Source of the DNA: Palaemon carinicauda
Lineage: Eukaryota > Arthropoda > Malacostraca > Decapoda > Palaemonidae
DNA: 64,000 bases
Direction: 5' to 3'
NCBI RefSeq assembly: GCF_036898095.1
Contig: NC_090731.1
Span: 143,531,716 to 143,595,715, forward strand
The notes beneath the pieces are model-generated. The model ran no database searches, was not told where the DNA came from, and was given only the letters and a program-made list of their open reading frames with translations. Each line of letters opens with the position of its first letter. Position 1 is the first letter of the stretch. The translations under genes and the position numbers were made by a program. Of this stretch, positions 9,999 to 20,675 are shown piece after piece.

Positions 9999-10602
9999 CT
10001 TTTATCTTAATACTGTAAGAAATCCTTCTTATAGATTTTTTTATAAAATACTGTACAAAATTTCTTTTATGGATAAATAAAACAATAAAAAGTTGTTAAA
10101 GTTTTGATAATTTTCTATGACTGTAGTATTTACTACTGTACTATGCATAGCTTACTGTTTTCAGTATTTTCCGAATGATGTAGAATTATTTCCTATAGAT
10201 ACAAAAAACAAAAAAGGGTTTTCAAGGTTTGATACAGTACGTATCTAGCAATAGTTAAAAATTACAGTATAGTACTGTATATCCATGATGACACTCCCAC
10301 ACGTAAACACGGCCACTAGGCGCAAGTGTGCAATAGGCTGCTGTACGATAATCACGCTTTTTTTTGCCCTGAGCGGTCATTTCACTAATGATAATTTTTC
10401 AAAGTTAATATAATTTCTTTATGCTTATAATTCGTAATTATAGTTAAAAGTAGGGATATTAATTAAATGGTTGAGTAAAAAAAACAATTAATACTACTAT
10501 TATTTAATTTCAAATGGCTACATAATACTGAATATTCTAATGGGTTCTTTTTATCTTCAATCGTAAATCTTACGCCTGGATAAGCAACAAAAGGAAAGGG
10601 AT

Positions 10603-10604
<2 letters not shown>

Positions 10605-10666
<62 letters not shown>

Positions 10667-10820
10667 ATATCGTTTCCTGTATAGTTTTCAAATATGTTCG
10701 TCATACATTTGTACATTATTTATCCACTTTATTCTCTCTCTCTCTCTCTCTCTCTTCATATCGTTTCCTGTATAGTTTTCAAATATGTTCGTCATACATT
10801 TGTACATTATTTATCCACTT

Positions 10821-10868
<48 letters not shown>

Positions 10869-10931
10869 ATATCGTTTCCTGTATAGTTTTCAAATATGTT
10901 CGTCATACATTTGTACATTATTTATCCACTT

Positions 10932-11027
<96 letters not shown>
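10605..11027. repeat. (TC)n microsatellite interleaved with a 70-bp unit
   Basis: Four TC tracts (about 10605-10663, 10734-10754, 10824-10865, 10933-11027) are separated by three near-identical copies of a roughly 70-bp unit that starts TTCATATCGTTTCCTGTATA and ends TATCCACTTTAT. The last tract is followed by a degraded copy beginning GGCGTTTCC. It looks like unit-plus-tract duplication. Confidence 0.95.
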
Positions 11028-11028
<1 letters not shown>

Positions 11029-11292
11029 CGTTTCCTTTCCCTTTATAGTTTTGTGAAATTTCGTTGTCCAGTCATTCGGTAATGAGAAGTCATTTTCGCT
11101 TTCGACATCGAAAGAAAACTTTGTTTCTTCAATATACTCATCACTGGAGGATTCAGAACTAGTGCTCTCATTATCAAACAGGTTATCATTATCTAATTCC
11201 ACAACAAGAATATCATTTATTTCATCTAAAGAAATAACCTTCCTCTTTAGACCTTTCATTACAAAAGGAACAACAAATAACCACTTATGCAT
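10918..11292 (-). CDS. Acidic ORF within the pogo-like insert, origin unknown
   Basis: Codons 1-90 encode a Ser/Asp/Glu-rich segment (NESTSSESSSDEYIEE). The rest is Arg-Glu repeat read from the (GA)n microsatellite, and so is not a natural C-terminus. The acidic leader is reminiscent of piggyBac-type transposase N-termini, and a TTAACAGGTTAA sequence lies about 280 bp upstream (11569-11580), but no catalytic domain is present. Unrecognised; low confidence that it is expressed. Confidence 0.3.
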
Positions 11293-12906
11293 GAACGCCC
11301 GAGCGCACTGATAGGAAACCAGTTCAAACCAGAGTTTTGTAACATCAAGCTACCTTCAGAAAAATAGTTGCCAGACATCATATAAGTTTCTATTCACAGT
11401 CCCCATATGCTGAGAGTGTTGCCAAGTGGTGATCCTATACTTACTATACGAGTAAAGTAACATCACGAGACTGACGGCTTGTAAAAGGCAATTAAAGTCA
11501 AGAACGGAATATACAGTTGAAGGCGGTACCGAGTAGATCGTGGTGAACGGTTTATCACGTGGGTGACGCTTAACAGGTTAAAAAAAACATTTTATATAGT
11601 TCGGTATTTTCTCTATCCATCCTCTCCCAGAAAACCTTCAAATGTGAATTAATGGAATGTGTGCAGATCTTGGCAGTGCGATAACTAGTTAGCGACTGAG
11701 AATAAAAAAAATAAAAAGCCCGATTGACGAATGACGATGCTGATGAAGAGGATATCGAATACCGATTTTTCCCTAATTGATTTTTTCTACGTTCTGTCTA
11801 ATCCAATGTACAGTACATTCTTATGTAAAGGGCGAACCCCAACATTTCTTGATGCTGCTACACTTTAATTATAGATATTTTACCACCTATTTATAATCTT
11901 TATTTATAATAACAACTTTAGTAAAAGCTCTTCAATATCACTTTCAGGAGTAAATGCGTTTATGATCGACGATGAAACGTAAAAAAAAAAAAACGTTTTC
12001 CTTTTAAGAAGGCGTTTTTTTTAGGAAAAAAAAAAACAACACGAAACAAAATTGCTCATATTTCATATATTTTGATTTTCTAAGGATAAATAAAACATTA
12101 TTTATAACATTATTATTACATAGTACCTGGTAAGATATTTTTTGCCGCAAAAGTTAACCTATAGACAGATGTTAAAATTGGTTAGCGAGTTCGTTATGAT
12201 CGGCGATGGAACGTACTAAACAAAGTAATGGGTTTGGTTGTGGTGACATGTTTGGCAGTAGCATGATATAAAATAGTCTTTATTTTGATGGTTTTTAATT
12301 TAAAGTTTAATGAATAAGGATTTTTCACCATAATCACAACGTAAGTATAAAAATTAATTAGTACAAATATGGAATATTATACATATAGGTGTTGGACAGT
12401 TAGGCTAGGCCTAGCGACAAGTTCACACAACAGATGGGCAAACCTTAACATTTTTCATCCAAAACTAGTCTTAAAATGTTTGAACAGAAATCTTTCTCTC
12501 ACATTCTCCCCCCCCCCCCCTTCTCAGACATCGGGGAACCATCCCCCCCCCCAATACAATTAAGAAAACAATAGATTTCCTACGCTTCGCGGTGCTTGAC
12601 TCGCGGATTTAGAATGCTCCTCGCAAATACAGGAAAATTAATTTTTAAAAACCATCGATCGCGTAATTGAGGAATCGCGTAATTAGAACACGTGTAATTC
12701 GGGACCCTACTGTACAGCGTCAACCCGAAACTGTCTAGACTGTCTGGGTTGTGCAGTCAACACCCTACCGGGTTGCTGAGGTTGACGCACTGCGTCACAA
12801 CAAGTCACCTCTGCTGGTTGTTGAACGTCCTGAACGTCAACAACCACCTCCGAGCGTCACTTAACGTCAACGTGCGACTGGCAACCCACACTGGGTCGCA
12901 TCGGTG

Positions 12907-13087
12907 GAGGAACCACCTCAACTGGCAGACGCGAGTAGGTTACCTCAGCGTCAACAGGGCGCACAACCGACCGGTTGGAAGGTTGTTGGCCAGAAGGAGG
13001 AACCACCTCAACTGGCAGACGCGAGTAGGTTACCTCAGCGTCAACAGGGCGCACAACCAACCGGTTGGAAGGTTGTTGGCCAGAAGG
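12907..13087. repeat. 90-bp in-frame tandem duplication in gag of element B
   Basis: AACCACCTCAACTGGCAGAC starts at 12911 and again at 13001. The two copies differ by one base (CCGACC versus CCAACC). It adds 30 codons. Confidence 0.95.
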
Positions 13088-13210
13088 TTCTTCTCCGCAT
13101 TTAAGTCCTCTATCAAGGACGCAAGCTTGGACTGCATGTCTTGCAGCAAAGCCCATTTAGGGTCTACGGGAGCAGGTGTGGCAACAGACGGGGTTAGCGA
13201 CTGAGGCGGA

Positions 13211-13785
13211 ACCATTTACCATCCCTGAAAGCCTTGTTATGTGTGACATAATAGTACAGCAAAACTTCAAAGGTTCGACAAAAGTTGAGAAGTTGACCTG
13301 TAAACAACTTGGAGCGTCTCCTGGCTAGGCGCCAGGGCGAGTCTACCAGAATTGAGAAGTCTATCTGGGCAGAGGCATGAACTCCCAAGCCGAGAACTTC
13401 TCTCGTGTCCTATCAGACTCTCGCTCTATAAGCCAGTTTAAAAGAAGGGAAATCAAAGGCTGTATCCCTAAAACTCCTCCTGGTGCAAAAACCAGTCGCC
13501 TAGCCTACGTAACGCTCTCTAGGAGCGCGAGAGAGCACTAGCTTAAAAACAACGGCTTCGAAGTAGCTAGGCCTAGTGTAAGTTCTGACGTTTAGGCGAA
13601 CGAGGAGCAGCAGTTACAAGATCCGGACGAAGATCCTTAAAAAATCATCATGATTTAATTAAAGTCCATAGGAGGCTAAGCAGCTTAAGGCTCCTCTCCA
13701 AATGACAGAGTCCTCAAGGGAATATCAGTAGGAGGGAGAACAGCACTTTCTCATCTACAGGAACCTTGTCCGATAAAAGCTAGGT
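13211..13785 (-). pseudogene. Gag C-terminal region fragment of element B
   Basis: Matches the gag C-terminal half of element C (23240-23900), including the reversed equivalents of GVHASAQIDFSILVDSP and of the RSSKRALRLLGDW region, with several stops. At about 13210 it is joined to mid-gag copy 1 rather than continuing to the Gag end, so the order of gag parts in B is abnormal. Confidence 0.7.
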
Positions 13786-14727
13786 TACCTCAGTGAGTCT
13801 CTCACTGGTGCATTAGTAGCAGACCAGAAGGCAACGTCATGTAACTGCTTGACAGTCTGAGAACTGTCAACAACTGAACTGTCAACCACAACAAGTGCGT
13901 GAGGACATACAGTGTTCACTCGAGACTGCTTTGACTGTCTATACTGAGCAGTCAAAACAACTCTAGAATGCGGAGGTTGACGCACCACGTCAAAACAAAA
14001 CAACTTAGACTGTTGTTGTACCTCGCGAACGTCAACGGAAGGTTCCGTGCGTTACTGAACGTCAACATGCGGCTGGCAGGGTACACTGGAACGCATGGGT
14101 GGCGGGACTCTCTCAGCTGGAGTGCGGCAGAAGGTCGCCTCAGCGTCCACAGGACGCACAACCGTGGTTGGTTGTAGGCTAGAGGTTGGTGCAGTGTCAA
14201 CCTTCTCCGCACGAAAGTCCCGCATCAATGACGTTAACTGAGACTGCATGGTCTGCAGCAAAGACCACTTAGGGTCTACAGGAGCAGGTGCGGCAACAGA
14301 TGGTGTGACTGCCTGATGCGGTACTGCTTTGCCTCTCTTAGGAGGTGAGCAGTCGTCGGAAGACTGCAGCGAGTCCGAACTGACCCAGTGGCTACAACTG
14401 GGCCGTTGGACTTGCGCGGAAGGGACCGACTTGCACTTAATAAGCTGCGAGACCTTGGTCCATGGTTTCTTACGAGAAACCTCTTCCGCAGACGAGAAAT
14501 AAATGGGCTCTCTCGTCTTTGTGTGGGTGGGGCGATCTTGGGTAGATACGCCCGAAACCACGGAGGGAAACGTCTGTTCGTTGATCAAGGCCTGACGAAC
14601 CCATAAGTCGTTCGACATTACTTCTCCCCTGGGCTTGGGAGCTTGCAAGAGGTCCCGGACTAGGTGAACGACAGGCACGAACAGACGAACCCTCGGACGC
14701 AACACTGTAACACTTTGCGCATATCAC
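13785..14727 (-). pseudogene. Gag N-terminal/mid fragment of element B
   Basis: The open stretch 14052-14705 is homologous to D gag residues about 165-400 (SVRACRSPSPGPLASSQAQG, KPWTKVSQL, DDCSPPKRGK). The Cys-rich N-terminus present in D is missing, as it is in C. Lower down (13785-14003) mid-gag continues in another frame. Confidence 0.75.
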
Positions 14728-15924
14728 TTTATCACTTCGATTTTCTGTTTTGCACTTATTTCACTGAAATCGAAACTTTTACTGATTTCTACCTGAAACA
14801 CGCAATTCTACCCTCATTAAAAGGTAGTAATTGCGAAATCAGTCGTATAATGCAGCCCATTAATACTAGCAAAAAACAGAAAACATATACAAAGATAAAA
14901 AATTCAGTGGCTGGGAAAGAGACTAAACACTAGTTCAAATAAACTACGTTTACAATCTCTCACCACACATAGCCTGGAGACAAGAATAAAACCCTAGAAA
15001 CGTTTTACCTTCTTCCCCGTACAGCGACTAGGGACGAGAGTAACACGAGAACAACGTTACCCGCTTGAACGGAACGTTTTCTCTCCTCTCTCTCCCTCCG
15101 TCTCTATCTCTCTCTCTCTTTCTCTCTTGATTTCGCACCTAAGAGAAGAGCCCAATTATATATCGTCAAAAAAACATGTTATTTGACTAAAGGAAAAAAA
15201 ACTGAAAGGTTTTCCAATAAAAAGTTCCTTTAATTTAGAATTTAAAACATTAAAGCTAAGAAAGAATGAACAAAACGTCAGAATCGATTTACTCTTACTG
15301 CAAAGTGAAACCGTGATACACTCTCTCTCTATCGTAACGATAGAGCGCATGTTGAACGTCCTGAACGTCAACAACTGCGTAGTCTAAAAAACTAAACGTT
15401 AGTTCATCTTTGAAAATAGTACGAAGACTATCAAAGAAATTCTTTCATAAAACATTAAATTTAAAAAGTTTTAAATTCTTTAAAGGCTAAATACGATATA
15501 ACGGGCTCAACGTTGATTAACTTCGGTTCCAAGTTAGGACCGCCTACTATCAGGAAAGGTCGCATATAAACAAAACATAAAAAATTATCTTTATATGTTT
15601 ATAATAATGGAAAGTTAATCGAAGAGGCCTAATAAAGGCGGAGAGATATAAAATATATAGATCTATAACGTGTTAAGCAAAATTACTAAAAACCTAAACA
15701 CACTTCCGTCTAAGGGAAGGGTCGGCCATTTAAAAGTGAAAGAGAGTCCATACTCTCTTTGTCACCCTAATTAAATCTATCCAAAACGAGTTCAAGTTTT
15801 GAGATGAAGATAAAACACCTGCATAGCGAAAGCTCAAAGCTAGAATAGTGTACTTCACCAAATAGTTGTGAAAACAAATCCAGTTAGTAACAGCGTATTA
15901 GTAGGTCTTGCCGGTAGCCCGACA
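14728..15924. other. Leader region of element B between gag and 5' terminus
   Basis: About 1.2 kb of AT-rich non-coding sequence shared with element C (24985-26330) but absent from D. It holds a CT-rich microsatellite (about 15075-15127) and GGGACGAGAGTAA repeats. No ORF of note. Confidence 0.6.
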
Positions 15925-16101
15925 GAGAGAAAATTGGTTCTGTGTTTACATTGAGTACTGAGTACCTGCTAGACAGATGGCGCTGTTGATGTACACCCCC
16001 TACCTGCATAGCGATCGCTGGCGTATTTTGAACGTAGAGTTTTCTGTCGAGCAACAGAGTTGCAGCTTATATAATCACCGGCTAAGTTTAATATTGAAAA
16101 A
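15925..16101. repeat. Right inverted terminal repeat of element B
   Basis: Reverse complement of the left repeat, with GCGATCGC at 16010-16017. The extreme end is CGGCTAAGTTTAATATTGAAAAA; the partner left end has GGGTAAG where this end has GGCTAAG. Confidence 0.95.
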
Positions 16102-16378
16102 GAGAAGTCTTGAGAACTAGAGCCTTAAGCCAGACAACAAAAGATACTCTGAACTCCCGTACATAATGTGACCAAATGTCAATAGTAAACCTGGTCTTAC
16201 AGCAGCAGTACCAGTGATTTAAATAGAGATTATAATCATAAAAGAAAGTCTGTAGCAGAAGCAAAAAGGAATGATAAGATTAACATAATATTTATTCTAG
16301 AGAAGATTCTATGCAACAGGCTAATACAACATTGTAAAAAAAAAAAATGCTCTTCAAGAGAAAATTATATATACAAAC

Positions 16379-16466
16379 CTTTTGAAATATCCATATCAGG
16401 CATACCATACTCTGTTAAGACATCGTTTGAGGCATCTTCTTGCTTGAATTCTAAAAGATTTGACAC
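16379..16466 (-). CDS. PMS2: PMS2 exon (7th of the gene by homology)
   Basis: 88 bp, preceded on the minus strand by the acceptor TGTCTTTTCAG and followed by AAAAG|GTTTGT. It starts in phase after exon 6 (which ends on a full codon) and encodes VSNLLEFKQEDASNDVLTEY and GMPDMDISK. This aligns with the PMS2 stretch after the FGxKQ motif, a poorly conserved part of the transducer domain. The donor is weaker than the others. No later exon is visible downstream because elements B and A occupy the intron to the window edge. Confidence 0.75.
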
Positions 16467-16602
16467 CTGAAAAGACAGATTTCTATAACAATCTATTATG
16501 GAAAACAAAACCCACTAACATCTAACCATACTTCAGTGAAAAATTAGTTCTGATAAAATGGACCAGATTTTTAGCCCATATACAAATTTAGAAGATTTAG
16601 TT

Positions 16603-16857
16603 TCAGTATGAATGATACAGACATTGTAGGCAGTAGCATAATTTCTTAGCCACTTCCTTTACAATTGCTGCTACTTTGCTTTTTATCATCTCTTTTTCAA
16701 ATAACTCTATGATCTCAGTACACTTATCATCACAAACATCTGCACTTTCCTTTAAAGGATTAGAATTGGAATGAGTTCTCTCTATACTCTTCCATCCTTT
16801 ACTCTGGCTACCCAAACTCTCATCGAGGATAGGACTTAATCTATAATGATTCTTCAT
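16603..16857 (-). CDS. 84-codon ORF of unknown origin in PMS2 intron 6
   Basis: Charged, Lys/Glu-rich C-terminal half (IIELFEKEMIKSKVAAIVKE). It lies just downstream of a LINE scrap and may be part of a degraded element. It does not match PMS2 and lacks flanking splice consensus. Unrecognised. Confidence 0.2.
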   Translation of the reverse strand: MKNHYRLSPILDESLGSQSKGWKSIERTHSNSNPLKESADVCDDKCTEIIELFEKEMIKSKVAAIVKEVAKKLCYCLQCLYHSY

Positions 16858-16869
16858 GCTTTCCTGGGT

Positions 16870-17205
16870 CTTTCTGTAGTCTTTGTCCTGCTACTATCAT
16901 AATAATTGCGGGTAAGTTCCATATCCTTTCTCACCACAAGATCAAACCATCTCAATCTTTTGATTGCGTACAGGATGGTACTGTCTGGAAAGATCTGAAT
17001 GCAAAGGATGGTCAGAATTATATATAAATCTTATGCAACATACACAAAGAACTAACAGAATGATGGAGCCAGAGATTAATATCCAGATCAGGAATGAGAC
17101 ATTAAGTCTCCCAGATTTTTTCCAACAAATTAAGATGAGAATCAGTAGCTGAAGATCAGACAGGAGAACAATATTCAAAACAAGGTAGAATGAGAACATC
17201 CCAAA
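16870..17205 (-). mobile_element. Non-LTR retrotransposon (LINE) scrap, RT C-terminal region
   Basis: Minus-strand translation across frames gives LNIVLLSD.., then LCVCCIRFIYNSDHPLHSD and YHPVRNQK. This matches the general pattern of jockey/CR1-type LINE C-termini (LEYCSPVW..; LCMLYKIYxNxxHPLHS). No intact ORF; old fragment. Confidence 0.55.
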
Positions 17206-17244
17206 GAAAAAAATAGCTAGGAAAAATACGAATAACTTAAAATT

Positions 17245-17995
17245 TGATATTTGTTCCTACGTGTATACAAACCTTTTGTCCTTTAAAACTGGTGGGTAGG
17301 AAATCCCCTATGTTACTGAACATATTGGTTCTTTTTCTTCCCTGGTATGTGCCAGTACCACATCGTATGTTTTAGGGATGGAGAGAATCAGACTTTTAGA
17401 TAGGTCACGAAAACATGGATAGCCACTGTATGGAAGACTTGTTGGTCTGGGTTTTTAAAAATTGTACCTTCTGATGATGTGGATCTCTACATATATGATT
17501 ACAGGGAAGGATGTAAAGCCAAGATATGAAGAGGGTCCCCCTCTTTAATAGGATTTTTCATTTTTGTCCAAAAATAGAGAGTCAGGAGTGAGCCTGAGGA
17601 ACTTCATTTCTCTATGGAATGCTGAAAGTTCACAGACTCTTGGTTTCATGCATAAGGCTAAAAAGAAATACAGGCTTCTGAAGTAACTCTTTAAGAATAC
17701 ATAATAAGAATGTTATCTGATTTGGCAAAAAATCGAGTGACAGTGAAGTAGTTGGTGAAGACAGCCATTGTATAGTGAAGGATCGACTAATTTTGTGAAA
17801 CATGTTCGAGTCTAAATCCACATTAAAAGTCTGCTTGTGAGGTTCTTTCCAGGCAAATTTATATGACAAAATTGATGATGGCTTAAGCTTCCTATTTTTA
17901 AAAAAAAAGTGGACCAGAAAATAAGCAAAGTAGTCCTGGGTTATCTGGCACATGGTCCTATTCCTAATTGAGGTCATCCAGGCCGACTAGTATTA
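17245..17995 (-). mobile_element. DIRS remnant: tyrosine recombinase and 3' terminus
   Basis: The minus frame 17977-17630 contains YFAYFLVHFFFKNRKLKPSS followed by ILSYKFA. These match the recombinase core-binding pattern (FLLYL..KLSVSTIKGYRSAL). The downstream frame gives MKPRVCELSAFHREMKF, equivalent to AKRVSELHAFS around the first catalytic Arg. At 17248-17275 ATTTGTTCCTACGTGTATAC is an E-type terminus. Frameshifts and stops show it is dead. It is divergent from the five larger copies. Confidence 0.65.
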
Positions 17996-18931
17996 AGACC
18001 TCTTACAACCCATCAAATACATAACACTGCTAGCAAAAAAGGCTCTTTCATATATATGGGAAAGAAATTCCAGACGTGAGGTTCTGGGTAAAAATTTGGT
18101 ACCAAATAGTCAGCTGTATATATGTGAATTGGCAGTTGTCGAATCTACAGATAAGGAAGTTGGACTCTCGTTGGAATTATGAGGTGCTCTTGTTCCGTGG
18201 TCACTAGAGATAGGTCTGAATTAGCCTCTTAATTACTGACAAAAGGTACTGGGAGAAGCTTGCTAATATTAGTGATGTTCCATTTGATTCCCACTACACT
18301 TCAGCCATATAAATAAAATTTTCACTAGACTTGGGTTTATACTTTGTTTCATATTTGAGTAAAAGTGCTCATACTCACAGCAAGCCCTGTGATTGACAAG
18401 AGGAATGGTCATGCAGGAGACACTCCAACTATGGCTAATAATGGAGAGTGCAGAAGTCTACCCTAATGATGTAGGAATACAATCTTTGGAAGTGTTTAAA
18501 TGCTAGGGCCAATGGAGACTAACATAAATACATTGAAATGAAGGGTGCATAACAGTGACATGAAGAGATTTGTTTGAGTAAAACCTTCAATGCTTAAAAT
18601 ATGTCTCACATCTAATAAGAGTGGAAAAGTTCTCTTTTTCAAAAGCTTTTACCTGCCTCTCCAAAGGACCTAGTTTTCAACATGTCTTAACTTCTCAGCA
18701 GCAGTATTCAACACAATCAATTAAAAAAAATAGAATACAGCAAATTAAGCTCAAATAAAAGGAAGAGGATAGGTTGAAAACAAGAATAATTAAAAGCATT
18801 TTTTACACTTAAAGCAAATTGTTGCTTAGCTTTAGTTAACAAGATCTTGAATTCATTGTAAACTTCCATGACATCAATGAATTTCTAAAACTAGAATTAA
18901 ACTACCGTTAACTACAATTGGTCTCAATTAC
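17996..18931. other. PMS2 intron 6 sequence
   Basis: No gene recognised. The stretch next to 17.99 kb may be further degraded DIRS sequence, but I could not support a boundary. Confidence 0.3.
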
Positions 18932-19040
18932 CTGCTTGGCTCCAAACACTGATGAAATGTTTTCTTTAATGCTATTGTGTCCATTAGTTGATACCACAAC
19001 TGTCTTTTTACCCTTATCTGTTTGGTTGGTACATGTTATC
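18932..19040 (-). CDS. PMS2: PMS2 exon 6
   Basis: 109 bp. Acceptor CTTTTCTCAG, donor GCCAAGCAG|GTAATT. The single leading G completes the Arg codon begun in exon 5. It encodes ITCTNQTDKGKKTVVVSTNG, then HNSIKENISSVFGAKQ, matching the PMS2 CTNQ..SIKENIxSVFGxKQ segment at the ATPase-transducer junction. The exon and phase structure agree with neighbouring exons, so this copy looks functional here. Confidence 0.92.
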
Positions 19041-19957
19041 CTGAGAAAAGAATAGAAATCCACAGTTAGCATTAGCACAGGTAGAATACTCAAAATGCAT
19101 TAAAAAATAATTCATGTAAAAGGTAAGAATCTTAGTCACTTTAAAAGTAAATCATCATTATCAACAAACCAAGTTTTACTTACTCTTGTCTTAAACCTCC
19201 ATTTAAATAATACATTTCTTCCATTAAATGAAGATTATCATATCTCCAAAGTATCAGTATGATAAGTAACTTTAAAAGAATAGGAAGTCTGATTGTAGTT
19301 AATCATTTAATTCTTTTTAAATTTGTTATAATCTTTACTATGGTAGACTGCATAGTTTCAATTGCTTCTATGTACCCTCTCATACAGACATATTAAAAAT
19401 ATATATTATGTACTGTAGTTGTCATACCTAATGTTAGAATATAAAAATGCTTTGAACTAGCATTGCAAGGATGTTTTTAATAATTTTGAGTTGTGGATTT
19501 TACATGGGTGTAACCTATCTAACAGACAACTCAAAATTCCCATTGTTTCATGAGATTGAATCTGAAATGACCAAGAATTTAGTTTGAATTTATCAGGATT
19601 GTAGAAATACTTTGTTACTTTTCTTTATTTTGGGAAGTAAAAATGGACTGACCAGGACTATTTATAATCATCAAAATCACAGCACCACCTTAATTACAGT
19701 ACACAGCACATTTTAAAGTGATTAAAACTGGGATACACTGGTTGCCTAGTGTGCGAGGCAACAATATCAGAAAAGCCATGCAGAAAATAAAATCGTCACT
19801 CATGGATTTTTCCGTGACAAACTAAAAATGGACAGTTATTAAGTGGAAAAGGTGTTAGGATTTTCAAAAAAAACCTAGATCAGTGGTGTAATACTAACTA
19901 TCAGGCCAATCTTGTGCATGTAATGTGTAATCAAACATACATACCGGGGATTAAATA
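19041..19957. other. PMS2 intron 5, distal part
   Basis: AT-rich, no recognised feature between exon 6 and the left end of element C. Confidence 0.4.
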
Positions 19958-20155
19958 AAAATGATATTTTGATTATAAAATAAATTTTTGAATATACTTA
20001 CCCGGTGAATATATAATAGCTGACGTCTCCGACGGCTCGACAGATTCCAAAAACTCGCGAGCGATCGCCGTGAAGGTTGCGGGTGTGACCACCAGCGCCG
20101 ACTATCGGCCAGATACCGCATATACTTGTAAACATCTCCAGTTCTTCTCAGTCCC
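19958..20155. repeat. Left inverted terminal repeat of element C
   Basis: Near-exact reverse complement of 26330-26506, including CTCGCGAGCGATCGC and the GACCACCAGCGCCGACTATC block. The only clear mismatch seen is in GGCTCGACAG versus the equivalent of GTCTAGCC. Confidence 0.95.
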
Positions 20156-20189
20156 CTAGGTCTCTATCGGGGAGGAAGGGAGGGCCTTT

Positions 20190-20300
20190 AATTTATATAT
20201 TCACCGGGTAAGTATATTCAAAAATTTATTTTATAATCAAAATATCATTTTTAGATATTAAACTTAGCCGGTGAATATATAATAGCTGATTCACACCCAT
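20190..20300. repeat. ICR of element C
   Basis: Reverse complements of the outer left end (ATTTTGATTATAAAATAAAT) and outer right end (GGCTAAGTTTAATATTAAAA) are joined around ATCATTTTT. This implies the two termini meet at an AATGAT core, which is present at both outer ends of C. Confidence 0.9.
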
Positions 20301-20675
20301 GGTGGTGAGTAGAGACCAGTATTAATACAATAAAGGCGTATATGCTCAAGAGTTTTTGACAATTATTCAAAAAACAGACTTAAGTATAGGTACCTGGTAA
20401 GGAAGCAGACTCTGATTATTACTCTGCCTCATTAGTCCGCTATCCTCATGAAGCCCAGCGATCCTCTTAGGATGCCGAAAGACTCCCAGGATCTGCTATA
20501 ACCAGGGTGAACACCCCTATAACAGGACCTCATCAATACCCTTAATCTGGGCGCTCTCAAGAAACAATATTTTGACCACCCGCCAAATCAAAAAGATTGC
20601 GAAAGACTTCTTAGTCTCCCGTACAACCCAAAATAAGATTAAAAATTTCAAGAGTAGATTAAAAGGATATTGGGA

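Larger units (their letters stand above)
9718..12712. mobile_element. Nested pogo/Tigger-like DNA transposon (non-autonomous)
   Basis: Perfect 18-bp terminal inverted repeats (CAGTAGGGTCCCGAATTA) are flanked by TA target duplications (9716-9717 and 12713-12714), the signature of the Tc1/mariner-pogo superfamily. The inner ends are rich in GCGA/CGCG motifs. No DDE transposase frame is visible. The interior holds a (TA)n tract, a (TC)n-minisatellite composite and one acidic ORF on the minus strand. Removing the insert restores a gag sequence collinear with element D, an internal empty-site proof. Confidence 0.9.
9535..13210 (-). pseudogene. Mid-gag fragment (copy 1) of element B, split by the nested transposon
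   Basis: Bases 9535-9715 and 12715-13210 join into one stretch homologous to D gag at about 49565-50165 (GTGCGCGAGGA next to CAGCGTCAACCCGA). It includes a 90-bp in-frame tandem duplication (12907-13087). A second mid-gag copy lies at 13790-14330, so this one is extra; it abuts gag C-terminal sequence at about 13210. Confidence 0.75.
6658..16101 (-). mobile_element. DIRS-type retrotransposon, element B (rearranged, with nested DNA transposon)
   Basis: Bounded by inverted terminal repeats, with left GAATATACTTACCCGGTGAT and right the reverse complement ending ATCACCGGCTAAGTTTAATA. An ICR lies at about 6893-7010. From 16101 downwards: terminus, about 1.2 kb leader, gag pieces, RT remnant, RNase H/methyltransferase-like region, recombinase, ICR, terminus. 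The element is about 6.44 kb once the 2995-bp nested transposon (9718-12712) is removed, close to its relatives. Gag is partly duplicated and RT has lost its core, so it is defective. It sits in PMS2 intron 7, in the sense orientation. Confidence 0.9.

Noticed and set aside
9745..10080. ORF with Ile-Tyr repeats
   Set aside because: Produced by the (TA)n microsatellite.
10694..11056. ORF with Ser-Leu repeats
   Set aside because: Produced by the (TC)n microsatellite and its 70-bp repeat unit.
16603..16857. Extra PMS2 exon
   Set aside because: Does not match the PMS2 sequence expected between exons 6 and 7, which are already contiguous in phase.
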